Both the position numbers and the translations under genes were made by a program. A stretch of DNA of 64,000 nt from Mesorhabditis belari (lineage: Eukaryota > Nematoda > Chromadorea > Rhabditida > Rhabditidae): positions 62,001-126,000 of the forward strand of contig CAUEEP010000932.1 of assembly GCA_958450365.1 (NCBI GenBank). Direction: 5' to 3'. The notes beneath the pieces are model-generated. The model saw nothing but the letters and a program-made list of their open reading frames with translations, searched no databases and was not told where the DNA came from. Positions 29,758 through 41,261 of the stretch are shown in pieces. Positions within the stretch are counted from its first letter, which is position 1; the number at the start of each line of letters is the position of its first letter.

Positions 29758-30480
29758 ATTATAGCATAAAGTTTTCGAATTTAAAATCCAAAGAAAAAAA
29801 CCAACCGTGCAAATGCCCATGTTTCCTCATGGCGGCATCGTTGTCGAGCTGAGAAAATCCTTGATCGATCGTAAAATTCTCTTTGAAAATGAATGAAATA
29901 TCAGCAAAAATATCAGCAAAAATCAAATTTTACATAGGGAAATGTCTGGACAAAAATCGAGAGAAAATCTTTTCATCAAGCAAATTGAGCCGGGGATTTG
30001 GCACACACGGATAGGCGGATTTTCTCCGGATTTCTGATGGGGATTTCGCCTTAAATCTCAAATCTTCTTTGTGATCCCTTTGAGATCTCTTTGAGAATCA
30101 AATATTTTCACCCCATCCTTTTTTTCTCCAACTAATTTTCCCGGGAAGCCAAAAAAATCTGGGGAATTTTGTAGAAAATGCGTTTTCGCGTTTTCGCGGC
30201 GTTTAATTCCTTAATTTGAAAAGATGTGAAGCGCTTTTTTTATTGAATTGAGACAAGCATTTTTGGATTTGAACTGTTCAATGTGAAACTTGGAAATTTA
30301 AATTGTGAATTATTTGCGTGAATTTGAATTGTGAAGGATTTTGCTTGGTCTTCTTTCCTAAAAAAGGCGGCTTTGAACTAACATTTAAGTTTGCGGCTTG
30401 AACTTATCAAAATTGAAACTGGGTGTTCACAAAAATAAGTAAATAGTTGAAATGTATTATATTGATTCAAGATTCAAGAA
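29758..30480. other. No gene recognised
   Basis: The stretch is AT-rich without long frames. A short frame at about 29800-29870 (PTVQMPMFPHGGIVVELRK) looks coding but has no borders. Confidence 0.4.
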
Positions 30481-30509
30481 ATCGAAAAGATTCAAGTCAT
30501 CACTTTCTT

Positions 30510-30752
30510 CGTGAGCATCTTCAGCTAGCGAATCAGCACGTGTATCCCTCGAAGGATCCTCGTGAGCATCTTCAGCTAGCGAATCAGCACGTGTATCTCT
30601 CGAAGGATCCTCGTGAGCATCTTCAGCTAGCGAATCAGCACGTGTATCCCTCAAAGGATCCTCGTGAGCATCTTCAGCTAGCGCATCGGCACGTGTATCC
30701 CTCAAAGGATCCTCGTGAGCATCTTCAGCTAGCGCATCGGCACGTGTATCCA
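30510..30752. repeat. 51-bp minisatellite in unit 1, about 5 repeats
   Basis: Each unit has TCCTCGTGAGCATCTTCAGC and GCACGTGTATCCCTC. As 51 is a multiple of three, frames stay open on both strands: EDAHEDPLRDTRADALA on the minus strand and REHLQLANQHVYPSKDP on the plus strand. A TGA precedes the minus-strand array in frame, so a translated product is doubtful. Confidence 0.85.
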
Positions 30753-30759
30753 ATCATTG

Positions 30760-31110
30760 CAACAATTCGGTGATTTCTTGATTCAAACGAGCATGTAAAT
30801 TCCATTGATGCCTTGTCCAGAACAATCCTTCGAGTGATTCGCTGCTTATCGTCGCGTTGAGATCGAATCCAATCGATGATCAACTGATCAACTCCTGTGC
30901 CAAAAGACGTCGGCCACCTCCATCAAGTCGCTTTCTTTTATTTTTGAGATCACCCAGCTTGTTTTTTTCCAATAAATGATTGACGAACGTGACACACCAA
31001 ATTTGTTTGCAGCCGCATTGTTCGAAGTCCGTTTCGCAAAGGCAAGAATTTCAAGCTTCGTCATTGCATCGAGTGACCTGCTTTTTCTTCCCGCCTGTGT
31101 GTTTCCTCCA
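30760..31110 (-). pseudogene. Transposase N-terminus with Psq/CENP-B-type DNA-binding domain, unit 1
   Basis: On the minus strand, MTKLEILAFAKRTSNNAAAN and KFGVSRSSIIYWKK form a helix-turn-helix. After a frame change, KRKRLDGGGRRLLAQEL, IIDWIRSQRDDKQ and RRIVLDKASM follow. This order is that of Brinker/CENP-B-like DNA-binding regions of pogo-type transposases and related proteins. The change of frame and a stop before the minisatellite show decay. Confidence 0.6.
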
Positions 31111-31808
31111 CGTGATCCTCATTTTCACTCATTGCCCTAGTCCTAATCGGCTGTTCGTCGTAAACCCTCAATTTGTTCATCATCCCTGTTCTTGAAGAAT
31201 TCTTCTCGTTCATCATTTTCCCATTGATCTCGAAATTCTTCAAATCCATCGAGAGCTCTCGTCGATTCTCGTCGTCGTCGATCCAATTCATAAAAAGAAT
31301 AAATAATTGAAATATAATCGAAACAAAAAGTGAGAGATAAATGTAATAAATGTTTGGCGCGAAAATGAAAAGAATGAGGTTTTGAAAACTTCTTGAAACT
31401 CTTAATCTAACCAGCACTTGCATTGGTAAATGGATTTTAATTTAATGCATTGGTAAATGGATTTTAAACTTTGCGTAGCTGCCCAGTTTGAATACAAATT
31501 TAGAATAGAAATTAAAAAACTATATTTCAAATGTAAATGTGGTGCCGTTCTAATACAGCATTTACGGTAATTGGAAAGTGAAACTTATAAAAATACCATC
31601 CGCCAACAGAAAGTGACATTAACTTTGCAGTTCAGCATTTTAAACGCGCAAAGTTGAAACTCTTAATCTAACCAGCATTTGATAATGGATTGGCAATGAA
31701 TAAAAAGGGTAATTAATCAATTTTTAGCAACGAAACAAGGGTTTAAAAAATTTTTTAATAATTAATAATAAAAAGTTTAATAATTTTAATTTAATAATTA
31801 ATAAATTA

Positions 31809-32109
31809 TTAGGTTGGTAAAAAAGAAATGCGCGTTTTCGTTAAAGGTTTATTTTATTATAAAAACAAGATAACAATACATTAATCCAAAAGGTATTCGC
31901 CATCTGCATCAATGACTTGTCGCCAACGTTCACGCAGAGAATGGATGCCCTTCTTGAAGAACTCGACCGGCTGCGACTCGAAGAAGTTTGGACACCCAAA
32001 CGATGCGCAAGAACCCGCTCTTTCCAATAGAATAAACTATTTTTAAAAACTTTACTGTGAATAAAATACAAATCAAAAACACGACGCTCATTTCTTTTTA
32101 CCAACCTAA
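31809..32109 (-). mobile_element. Mariner remnant (3' end), unit 1
   Basis: The 301-bp element has ends TTAGGTTGGTAAAAAAGAAA and TTTCTTTTTACCAACCTAA, flanked by TA. On the minus strand it keeps the last part of the transposase: FFKKGIHSLRERW-like text, then RQVIDADGEYLLD. The rest was deleted between the ends. Confidence 0.85.
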
Positions 32110-32275
32110 TACCAAATGAAAAAATAATATTACCAAACTCAAAACTAAAGCCGTACGGCTTTATTGGTTTTATTTTAAAATGAAAAGTCTCCTTAAAACC
32201 AAAATTTTCTGTCAGTTTTGTTTAAAGTTAAAACTTTGACTTTATTTGTCAATCGAAAAGATTCAAGTCATCACT

Positions 32276-32421
32276 TTCTTCGTGAGCATCTTCAGCTAGC
32301 GAATCAGCACGTGTATCCCTCGAAGGATCCTCGTGAGCATCTTCAGCTAGCGCATCGGCACGTGTATCTCTCGAAGGATCCTCGTGAGCATCTTCAGCTA
32401 GCGCATCGGCACGTGTATCCA
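32276..32421. repeat. 51-bp minisatellite in unit 2, about 3 repeats
   Basis: Same unit as in 30510-30752, two copies shorter. Confidence 0.85.
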
Positions 32422-32428
32422 ATCATTG

Positions 32429-32779
32429 CAACAATTCGGTGATTTCTTGATTCAAACGAGCATGTAAATTCCATTGCTGCCTTGTCCAGAACAATCCTTC
32501 GAGTGATTCGCTGCTTATCGTCGCGTTGAGATCGAATCCAATCGATGATCAACTGATCAACTCCTGTGCCAAAAGACGTCGGCCACCTCCATCAAGTCGC
32601 TTTCTTTTATTTTTGAGATCACCCAGCTTGTTTTTTTCCAATAAATGATTGACGAACGTGACACACCAAATTTGTTTGCAGCCGCATTGTTCGAAGTCCG
32701 TTTCGCAAAGGCAAGAATTTCAAGCTTCGTCATTGCATCGAGTGACCTGCTTTTTCTTCCCGCCTGTGTGTTTCCTCCA
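32429..32779 (-). pseudogene. Transposase N-terminus with Psq/CENP-B-type domain, unit 2
   Basis: Almost identical to 30760-31110, with the same broken frame, so decay came before the duplication. Confidence 0.6.
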
Positions 32780-33480
32780 CGTGATCCTCATTTTCACTCA
32801 TTGCCCTAGTCCTAATCGGCTGTTCGTCGTAAACCCTCAATTTGTTCATCATCCCTGTTCTTGAAGAATTCTTCTCGTTCATCATTTTCCCATTGATCTC
32901 GAAATTCTTCAAATCCATCGAGAGCTCTCGTCGATTCTCGTCGTCGTCGATCCAATTCATAAAAAGAATAAATAATTGAAATATAATCGAAACAAAAAGT
33001 GAGAGATAAATGTAATAAATGTTTGGCGCGAAAATGAAAAGAATGAGGTTTTGAAAACTTCTTGAAACTCTTAATCTAACCAGCACTTGCATTGGTAAAT
33101 GGATTTTAATTTAATGCATTGGTAAATGGATTTTAAACTTTGCGTAGCTGCCCAGTTTGAATACAAATTTAGAATGGAAATTAAAAAAAACTATATTTCA
33201 AATGTAAATGTGGTGCCGTTCTAATACAGCATTTACGGTAATTGGAAAGTGAAACTTATAAAAATACCATCCGCCAACAGAAAGTGACATCAACTTTGCA
33301 GTTCAGCATTTTAAACGCGCAAAGTTGAAACTCTTAATCTAACCAGCATTTGATAATGGATTGGCAATGAATAAAAAGGGTAATTAATCAATTTTTAGCA
33401 ACGAAACAAGGGTTTAAAAAATTTTTTTAATAATTAATAATAAAAAGTTTAATAATTTTAATTTAATAATTAATAAATTA

Positions 33481-33795
33481 TTAGGTTGGTAAAAAAGAAA
33501 TGCGCGTTTTCGTTAAAGGTTTATTTTATTATAAAAACAAGATAACAATACATTAATCCAAAAGGTATTCGCCATCTGCATCAATGACTTGTCGCCATCA
33601 ATGACTTGTCGCCCACGCAGAGAATGGATGCCCTTCTTGAAGAACTCGACCGGCTGCGACTCGAAGAAGTTGGACACCCAAACGATGCGCAAGAACCCGC
33701 TCTTTCCAATAGAATAAACTATTTTTAAAAATCTTTTACTGTGAATAAAATACAAATCAAAAAACACGACGCTCATTTCTTTTTTACCAACCTAA
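33481..33795 (-). mobile_element. Mariner remnant (3' end), unit 2
   Basis: Copy of 31809-32109 with the same ends. A repeated ATCAATGACTTGTCGCC inside breaks the remaining transposase frame. Confidence 0.85.
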
Positions 33796-33986
33796 TACCA
33801 AATGAAAAAAATAATATTACCAAACTCAAAACTAAAGCCGTACGGCTTTATTGGTTTTATTTTAAAATGAAAAAGTCCCTTAAAACCAAAATTTTCTGTC
33901 AGTTTTTGTTTAAAGTTAAAACTTTGACTTTATTTGTCAAAATTTGAATTTGACTTGCAAGAAGATATTGGGTTGGTGAATTGAAA

Positions 33987-34133
33987 GTATCATTTGAAAA
34001 CCTAAAGTGCCCTCTTTAGAACAAAAGTTTGCATAATATTATTTCTAGAAAAAGTTATGGAGTCTCAAAGCGCGAGTTCCATTCAGTAGCGACTTTTACG
34101 GACATTCCTGGTATGTGTCGTGCTTAGAAAACT
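33987..34133 (+). repeat. 150-bp repeat, second copy
   Basis: Match to 29347-29497. The two copies bracket the duplicated region on either side, and ATTGGGTTGGTGAATTGAAA occurs just before and just after this copy. Confidence 0.8.
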
Positions 34134-34180
34134 ATTGGGTTGGTGAATTGAAAACTGCCGGCTATTGTCACATGTCACAG

Positions 34181-34468
34181 TTTGAGCACTTTCTTCAAAA
34201 GAAACCCATTTTGGTGTCAATGGAAAAGTTGTAGAGAATCAAAAATCAAGCTTATATCCAAAATTTCAGAACGATTCAAAAACTGGTTTTCAAGAAATGC
34301 CAAATTTACACAAAAGAAATGCCAAATTTTCACAAAACCTGCATTTTAAGCGAAACTACTAAGTGTATCTTTTTGGAAATTTGGCTATAAGCCTAATTTT
34401 TGATTCTCTACAACTTTTCTATTGACACCAAAATGGGTTTCTTTTGAAGAAAGTGCTCAAATGCTCAA
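34181..34468. mobile_element. Foldback MITE, 288 bp
   Basis: Arms TTTGAGCACTTTCTTCAAAA and TTTTGAAGAAAGTGCTCAAA continue inward through ACCCATTTTGGTGTCAAT and ATTGACACCAAAATGGGT to GAGAATCAAAAAT. Arms are about 80 bp and no ORF is present. Confidence 0.85.
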
Positions 34469-35039
34469 ACTGGGATATCTCCAGTCCTCGATTTTTGAGT
34501 CTCACACACGTTTTTAAAGCTTAGTTTCAAAATAGATTATTATAAGCTAAGTGAAATGATTTTAATCATTTAAAAAAAAGTTCTCTGCTCGAAATTCGCA
34601 AAATTTAGGGCCAAAATGCAACAATTCATTTAGTTTTCAATAATTTATTTTCATTATTTTTAAAAATAGCTTTACAACCAATAAAATTTAATTTTGTGGT
34701 TTCTTCTTGTTGAAAATGAAAATCGAAAAAAGACAGGGCCATTGTCGAAAATTTTGCATCATTTTAAGTTGGCAAGTTGAAACTAAGGTTCTGAAAAGCA
34801 AGTATTACTGAATTTTTGAAATCTAGCTTTTCCCAATAGAAATGAGCTTTGAAAAACGAAATTTCAAAAAGAATTAGAAAACGAAAATGATTTTTCAAAA
34901 AAGTACAAGCTTCTTTTCTCGTTTTCTTCATTTCTTAATCCGTTGATTGCTTTGCTTTCGCAACGCACATATTTGTGGATGGACAAGCGAAAAGATGAAG
35001 CTCTTCAAGCAAAAATACAATGATCTGTGCTTCGCTTTT

Positions 35040-35420
35040 TTCTTAAACTATCCAGAAAATTCTTTCGTTTCTTTTCGTACTTCCGTTTGCACCAATTGAA
35101 CCAAACCAACAAATGCACCAATTGAAAAATGGTTTATTTCATTAGAAAGTCCAATTATTTTTCTATAAAACAACATTAAAACGGGTTTAGAAATGTCTTA
35201 TGTCTGGATTTTTTTTGGAACGCGAAGTTGGGTAGTCAAAAAGCCGCTCGATGATCCGGTTTAGACACTTTCAGCTAAAGAAACCTATCTTCGTGTCAAT
35301 AGATAAAAGATAGAGCATAAAAAGTTCGTTATATTGCCAATTTTTCAGAGAAATTCATTCAGCCAATCACTTCGTAGAGATTTTTATAGATTTTTTGCGA
35401 AAAGCACTTTCAATTTGCTT
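35040..35420. mobile_element. MITE family with GGCTGTCCAGAAAATCTTTTC ends, partial copy
   Basis: Left end CTATCCAGAAAATTCTTTCG and TTTCTTTTCGTACTTCCGTT. Inner text GATGATCCGGTTTAGACACT and CAATAGATAAAAGATAGAGC matches 37734-38110 and 58330-58680. The right end is missing. Confidence 0.7.
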
Positions 35421-36148
35421 GAAAGTGAACCCAAATTGACCTAAAAAGATGACGCATTCGCTTGCTCGGCGCTCGGATCGACAATCTATCATGTTCACAT
35501 GAATTCGGTGAGTACAAGTTTTTCCTTTCTTCAACACTAGCGAAGCTGCTTCTGCAATAGTGTTACAAAGCACTTTATTCCCTCGCGCTGATCACCAATT
35601 TATCAAATTATGAAAGAAACATTGAAATTTAACCGCATAGCGTAGAATATTGGCTAACTTTGAGAGAAAAGTGTGCACAAACATTGCCCCGATATATTTT
35701 AGTGAAAGTTTAAAAGATCCCAACTTTGTAGATTAGCATTTTACCGGCTATAGCTTTTTATTTCACTTTAATTGTGTTTTTAGAGCAAATAGAGACATAA
35801 GCATTAATAAATTAAACACTCTTTTGTCCAGCGTCCGACCAAAGCGTCCAACTTGAAACAATGATTTTCAATTCTTTGTCAAAAAGACAAACACATTCCA
35901 AAAAGCTTCTCCAAATGCTATATCTTCTCTATTTTCAGCTATATTTTATTTCTTCAATAGCTGAGGGAAATTATGGTAAAGAAAATGAGCTATAATTTAG
36001 AAAAATTTTCGATTAGATCAATTCACCAACGATTTGCATAGAAAATTGGCGAAGGCTGACGAATTTGAGGAAACTCCAGGCCCGGCTAATTTAAATTATT
36101 TTGCAAAGTCTTTAGAAAAGAAAAATTTGAATAAGTTTCAAATTGCAG

Positions 36149-39100
36149 ACAGATTTTCGAAGATTTGCGACCATTTCGTGGGGGGATTGACCAAAAATCG
36201 GTGATCGGCGCGATGGGATACGGTGCTTTATATCAAATTTTCAATGGATCAATCTATCGGACGCATGCTTGCGTTTTCTCGGCCAGGTATCAGAAAGAAA
36301 TCGCAATCTAAACTTTGAAAGATCCAAAGTGCGACGATTGCACTGAAACATTTGAAATTTGTCGCTTTTTCGATGTGATGGCGTTGAGTACTTTCTGAAG
36401 AAAATCGCTTCTTCCCTGGAAAACACTGAGTTTATTCTGAATGATTTCGATGCTCCGAAAGTCCACACAAACGCTCAGAAATTCCCCGTCTTCTCGTTTA
36501 GCAAGGTGCGCAAGTTTTTGAAGTTTCTAGATATACAATTAATTATTCAGAATCCATTGGAAAACCTTGACATTCTCTATCCGGCATGGGCATTTTGGGA
36601 AGGAGGGCCAGCAATTTCCACATATCCAAAAGGGATTGGTGATTGGGATGAGACGAGAAAAAAGGTGTTAAGGTAAAATAAAAATAATAGTACTTGTGAC
36701 TGTTTAAACATAAGGAGTGAGTTAGAAAGCTGAAAATTTGTACTCGGGGGGTTTTCGGGGATGAGGAATCCGAATCTACACTCTAAGGCTTTTAAATGTA
36801 AATTTGATCAGCTGAGCTGAGCCGGGCTGAGCGTTCGCACGGATATTCCACCTAGAGGTACTAAGGGCACGTAGCACAAATCTGATTGCAGATTCGGATT
36901 CCTCATCCCCGAAAACCCCCGGGTACAAATTTTCAGCTTTCTAGCTCACTTCGTTGTAATTTTACGTTAACGTAATTTGTATTATCGCGTAGGAGTGACG
37001 GATGGACGAACGGACATTTTATTTTTTGCATATATAGTAGATTTAGCTGTAGAGATTTAGATTTCTTTGAATTTAGCTGTATATCTTTAAAATTTAAATT
37101 GAAATTTACTGGTTGAGTTGTACGGTGAACCAGCTGCACTGGGCGTCCGCTACGCGGCCATACAGATATTCTACCTAGAGGTACCGAGGGCACGTAGCAC
37201 AAATCTGATTGCAGATTCGGATTCCTCGTCCCCGAAAACCCCCGCGTACAAATTTTCAGCTTTCTAGCTCGTTGTAATTTTACGTTAAACGTAATTTGTA
37301 TTATCGCGTAGGAGTGACGGATGGACGAACGAACGTTTATTTTTTTGTATAGAGTAGATGTTTTAAACTTATTTCAAATCAACGAGCAATTGCATCTGTT
37401 AATTTGCACAGCTCTTGCGCTCAGCCGAGTCGCATTTACAAAAGAGCCAATTTAATGCGATTTTACAATAACTTCAACAAATCAATCTCTATTATTTGTA
37501 AGAAATTTATCCGAAAAAATTGTTCGGATAAATAGTTCCTTGTTCAAATCGCCTTGTTCAAATGGCCTTGTTCAAATCACCACTGCACGAAATCTTTCCC
37601 AACTACAGCTATGCTGATCGGCTTCCATGGCACCAAAAGAGAAATCAAACGTTTTTCCTTGGTTCAAGGACTTCGCCAATTCGTGATACTTTGGTTTTAC
37701 TATCAAGGTTGGTTTAGTTTTTTATTACAATTATTAGGCTGTTCAGAAAGTCTTTTCGTTTCTTTTCATACTTCCGTTAAAAAATAACAAATTCACTAAT
37801 TGAACTACAAACTTCAAAACTATAAAACAAACCGTTTCATTAGAAAGCCCAAGCCCAATTATTTTCTTGCAAAATAACATTAAAACGGGTTATGTCTGCA
37901 TTTTTTTTTGGAACGCGAAGTCGGGTAGTCAAAAAGTCGCTCGATGATCCGGTTTAGACACTTTTAGCTAAGGAAACCTATCTTTGTGTCAATAGATAAA
38001 AGATAGAGCATAAAAAGTTAGGTATATAGCCAAATTTTCAGAGAAATTCATTTAACTAACCTCTTTGTAGAAGTTTTTATCGATTCTTGCGAAAAAGACG
38101 TGTTTTGACTATTGATTTTGATTGAAAGTGAACGCAAATTGACTTAAATCAATGGAAATTGAACAACAAACACTTTTTATTTAGAGAAAAGCAAAGGTTA
38201 ATTGATGGATTTGTTATTTTTCAATGAAAGTATGAAAAGGAATGGAAAGATTTTCTGGATAGCTCGATAATAAATAACTTAATAATAAATATTTCTGGAT
38301 ACATTCGACGCTCGATAGTAAATCACTTTTGAAAGCTCCCGACAAAAGGTTTAAGAAAATACAAGATCAAAAAGCTCGATAGTAAATTACTCGATAGTAA
38401 ATCACGCTCGATAGTAAATCACTTTTGGAGAATCCCTCCAATCGTGAACACGTGTATCATTGATTGATAATCATTGATTGATTGTAAATCATTGATTTTT
38501 CAGCAAAGTTTTGCATTTGCGGCTTTTGCAATTTGAAACATTCGTTTTTTTTTTAATTATTTTGAAACATTCTATATTTTTATTGATATTTTGACGCTTT
38601 TCATAATTCTTATAAAATTCAAAACCACGCAAAGAGTTTCAAATTTTAGAACTTCAAAACAAACTCAAAACAATTAGTTTCTGCTTATTTTGGGATTATT
38701 TCTGATTCTAATTCTTTTAAAAACACTTCTAAACAGTTAAATTATTTCCTTGTTTTAGCTTTGAAACATGAAAAACAACCTTTTTTTGCAGAAAATCCCC
38801 CGATCTCGTTGACGCTCAATTCACTAAAAATCAAGCGTACAAAGGACCGGATGTGAGTTAAAAGAGTTTCTTTGGCTTTTTGACGTTAGAGACAATTTTT
38901 TTGAGTTTGCTTTTTGTGGAATTGGATTTAGCTGGTAGAAATGGTGTGGAAATGGTCTGGAATTGGTATTAGCTTGTAGAAATGGGGTGGAATTGGTATT
39001 AGCTTGTAGAAATGGTGTGGAAATGGTATTAGCTTGTAAAAATGGTGTGGAAATGGTGTGGAGTTGGATTTAGATTGTAGACATGATGTGGAAATGGTGT

Positions 39101-41211
39101 GGAATTGGTATTAGCTTGTAGAAATGGTGTGGAAATGGTGTGGAAATGGTGTGGAATTGGATTTAGCTTGTAGAAATGGTGTGGAAATGGTGTGGAATTG
39201 GATTTAGCTGGTAGAAATGGTGTGGAAATGGTGTGGAAATGGTGTGGAATTGGATTTAGCTTGTAGAAATGGTGTGGAAATGGTGTGGAAATTGGTATTA
39301 GCTTGTAGAAATGGTGTGGAAATGGTGTGGAAATGGTGTGGAATTGGATTTAGCTTGTAGAAATGGTGTGGAAATGGTGTGAAATTGGTATTAGCTTGTA
39401 AAAGAGCTTGTAAAAAAGCTTATAAAAGATTTTTTTAGCTAATTTTAGGATACCCTTGGCTATCCACCAGCTGAAGAAAAACCCTTTGAATATAATTGTC
39501 ATTACAAGTGAGTTTTTGGGAAAGCTTGTTTCAAATGAAAAGTAAATACAGTGAAAATGGTAACGGCAATCGTGCTTCGTATTCTCGCGTCAGAATTTTA
39601 ACACATTCACGGTGCCGGCGTTTTGCGCGTACAGTCGTGTAGTCGTTAACGACTTTACAGATAATTTTGTGTAAATTCAAAGAAAAACCAAACTATTATA
39701 GTCATTCGATAGCTCTGAATCTCCTCTTGAAAACTAATACAAAGTTATCAAGAACTTTCTGCAAAATGAATAGGAAAATCGTTAAAAACTGGTTGTAACC
39801 GTCAAATAATCAAAAATAATCGTCATTAGTACGTCATTAGCAATGCCATATCGTCGTGAATGTGTTAAAATGAGATAAAAGCTTGTTGTTTCCAAGTTCC
39901 AAAGAAATTAGAGAAAGCACCGAGAGAAAGCACCAAGATAAAGCGTAAGGCAATTTGCCAAAATTATTTTTGCCATCATCAAAACGCAAATTCTTTTCAA
40001 TTTCCAATTCTATCTCAGATTTTCATTTCATTTTTTGTTCTGAACATTCAAATTTTCAGATATTTGGTAAATTTTCGTGGAGTTGCGGCGAGTTTCCGTT
40101 ACAAACACCTCCTCCTTTGCAATTCGGTCATTTTGAATGTCGACGGGGGAATGCTTGAGTTTTTCTACCATAAATTAGTGGGTCTCAAAATATAAGCAAA
40201 TTCGGAAAAATGGGTACATTAAGAAATGAAGAAAAGAAAATCCCTCCTAAAATCGTTTATTTCTTAACAACTTTTCACTACCAGAAAGCTCTAATAGAAG
40301 CCCCCTATAGGAGCTTCGCGTAGTCAAAGTTTACTCTCAAACAAACGCTCATATCTTGACACTAGTACATTTGTTTCTCCTCGCTTTGGTATCAAATTAA
40401 AGTAGAAAAGATGGGTAATTTTTTATGAGATATAACACATATTTTTGTCATCAACCAGTGCTTAGAAAATTGTGATTAAAAAGTAGCAAAAAAGAGCTGA
40501 TTTTTGCCGATTTTCAACCACATTTTTCTAAGCGATGGTTAATGTTAGAAATATGTGTTATATCACAAAAAAAATCACCCAGTTTTCTCTACTTTAATTT
40601 GATACCAAAGCGAGGAGAAACAAATGTACTAGTGTCAAGATATGAGCGTTTGTTTGAGAGTAAACTTAGACGCGAAGCTCTTATAGGGGGACCGTTCTAT
40701 TAGAGTTTTTACGGTAAATTGTGTTTAAATCTAAGCCAAGCAACCAGTTGAAAACTTGAAAACTTGAAAAGAGATATGTTTTCAGATCCCTTATTACCAT
40801 TACATTCCACTCGAAGTGAATACGGAAGAAAATTGGCGAAAAACGATCATTTTTCTCCAAAGCCATGACGAGATTGCGGAGAAAATGGCTAAAAGGTTGA
40901 AATTTCAAAAAAAACTTCTTTTTTTCCAGCGATTTCCAGCGTTTAGTTGATACTTTTGAAATAAATTTAATGAAAAAATGCAAATATGCAATGAGATAAA
41001 GCCATAAATATCATGAAATAGTTTTGCGCGCAAATCTCCAACTTTGATCGTTTCGTACAGTTTTACGTCATCATTCAGAGCTCAAACTTGGATCCGTTCA
41101 AAGCTCACCAACCGCGATGTGACGAATTATTGGCGAAAATTGTTGAGCGAGTACACGAAATTGTTGAAATACGAAGTGGAATTGGACAAATCATTGCTGA
41201 AAATTCATTAA
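36149..41211 (+). CDS. Protein O-glucosyltransferase, CAP10/Rumi (POGLUT) family; N-terminus not found
   Basis: Exons: 36149-36286, 36373-36505, 36551-36672, 37609-37707, 38792-38852, 39449-39507, 40060-40177, 40786-40895, 41079-41211. Reading phase is kept at every join, giving 323 residues to TAA 41209-41211. Family landmarks are [110 protein letters not shown] and [17 protein letters not shown]. Enzymes of this family add glucose or xylose to serines of EGF-like domains in the ER. The 3' end is DKSLLKIH with no KDEL-like signal. The signal peptide and first exons were not found upstream of 36149. The exon at 36373 lacks an AG acceptor: the sequence is TTTTTCG/ATGTGATGG although phase and length are right. 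Introns hold repeats at 36718-37345, 38930-39410 and 40278-40716. Confidence 0.88.
36718..37345. repeat. Two units of a foldback repeat in a glucosyltransferase intron
   Basis: 36720-36780 and 36889-36945 are inverted arms (GAAAGCTGAAAATTTGTACT against AGTACAAATTTTCAGCTTTC-like text). A second unit (37095-37345) repeats AGGTACCGAGGGCACGTAGC, AAACCCCCGCGTACAAATTT and ATCGCGTAGGAGTGACGGAT. The same family lies inverted at 43780-44340 in lipase 1. Confidence 0.75.
37734..38265. mobile_element. MITE family with GGCTGTCCAGAAAATCTTTTC ends, full copy
   Basis: Left TTAGGCTGTTCAGAAAGTCT, right GAAAGATTTTCTGGATAGCT. It lies in an intron of the glucosyltransferase. Inner text matches 35150-35420 and 58440-58700. 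Confidence 0.75.
38930..39412 (+). repeat. Minisatellite of GAAATGGTGTGGAAATGGTG in an intron
   Basis: Short AAATGGTGTGG units alternate with AATTGGATTTAGCTTGTAG, giving a higher-order pattern of about 40-60 bases. It ends just before the exon at 39449. Confidence 0.9.
40278..40716. mobile_element. Long foldback element (about 440 bp) in an intron
   Basis: Arms of about 130 bp: CTCATATCTTGACACTAGTA with CTCGCTTTGGTATCAAATTA at the left, and TAATTTGATACCAAAGCGAG with TACTAGTGTCAAGATATGAG at the right. The right end is TTAGAGTTTTTACGGTA; the left end is degenerate. Related ends occur at 54392 and 57353. Confidence 0.85.
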
Positions 41212-41261
41212 GATTTATCAAATTTCATTGTGATTTCAGTTTTTTGATTTAAAAAAAGAGT

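Larger units (their letters stand above)
30482..32251. repeat. Segmental tandem duplication, unit 1 (about 1.77 kb)
   Basis: The unit starts AATCGAAAAGATTCAAGTCA and ends AACTTTGACTTTATTTGTC. Unit 2 follows at 32252 without a gap. The units differ by a few substitutions, small indels and the number of 51-bp repeats inside, which indicates a recent event. Confidence 0.9.
32252..33940. repeat. Segmental tandem duplication, unit 2 (about 1.69 kb)
   Basis: Second copy of 30482-32251. It has three rather than five 51-bp repeats and a small duplication (ATCAATGACTTGTCGCC twice) at about 33577-33612. Confidence 0.9.

Noticed and set aside
30457..30773. Repeat protein DTRADALAEDAHEDPLR as a real gene
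   Set aside because: An in-frame TGA lies just before the array and the only start is TTG; the opposite strand is equally open. The 51-bp unit explains it.
36017..36204. 62-codon frame upstream of the glucosyltransferase as its first exon
   Set aside because: It runs in a different phase across the start of the true exon (36149) and ends in a stop. No signal peptide.
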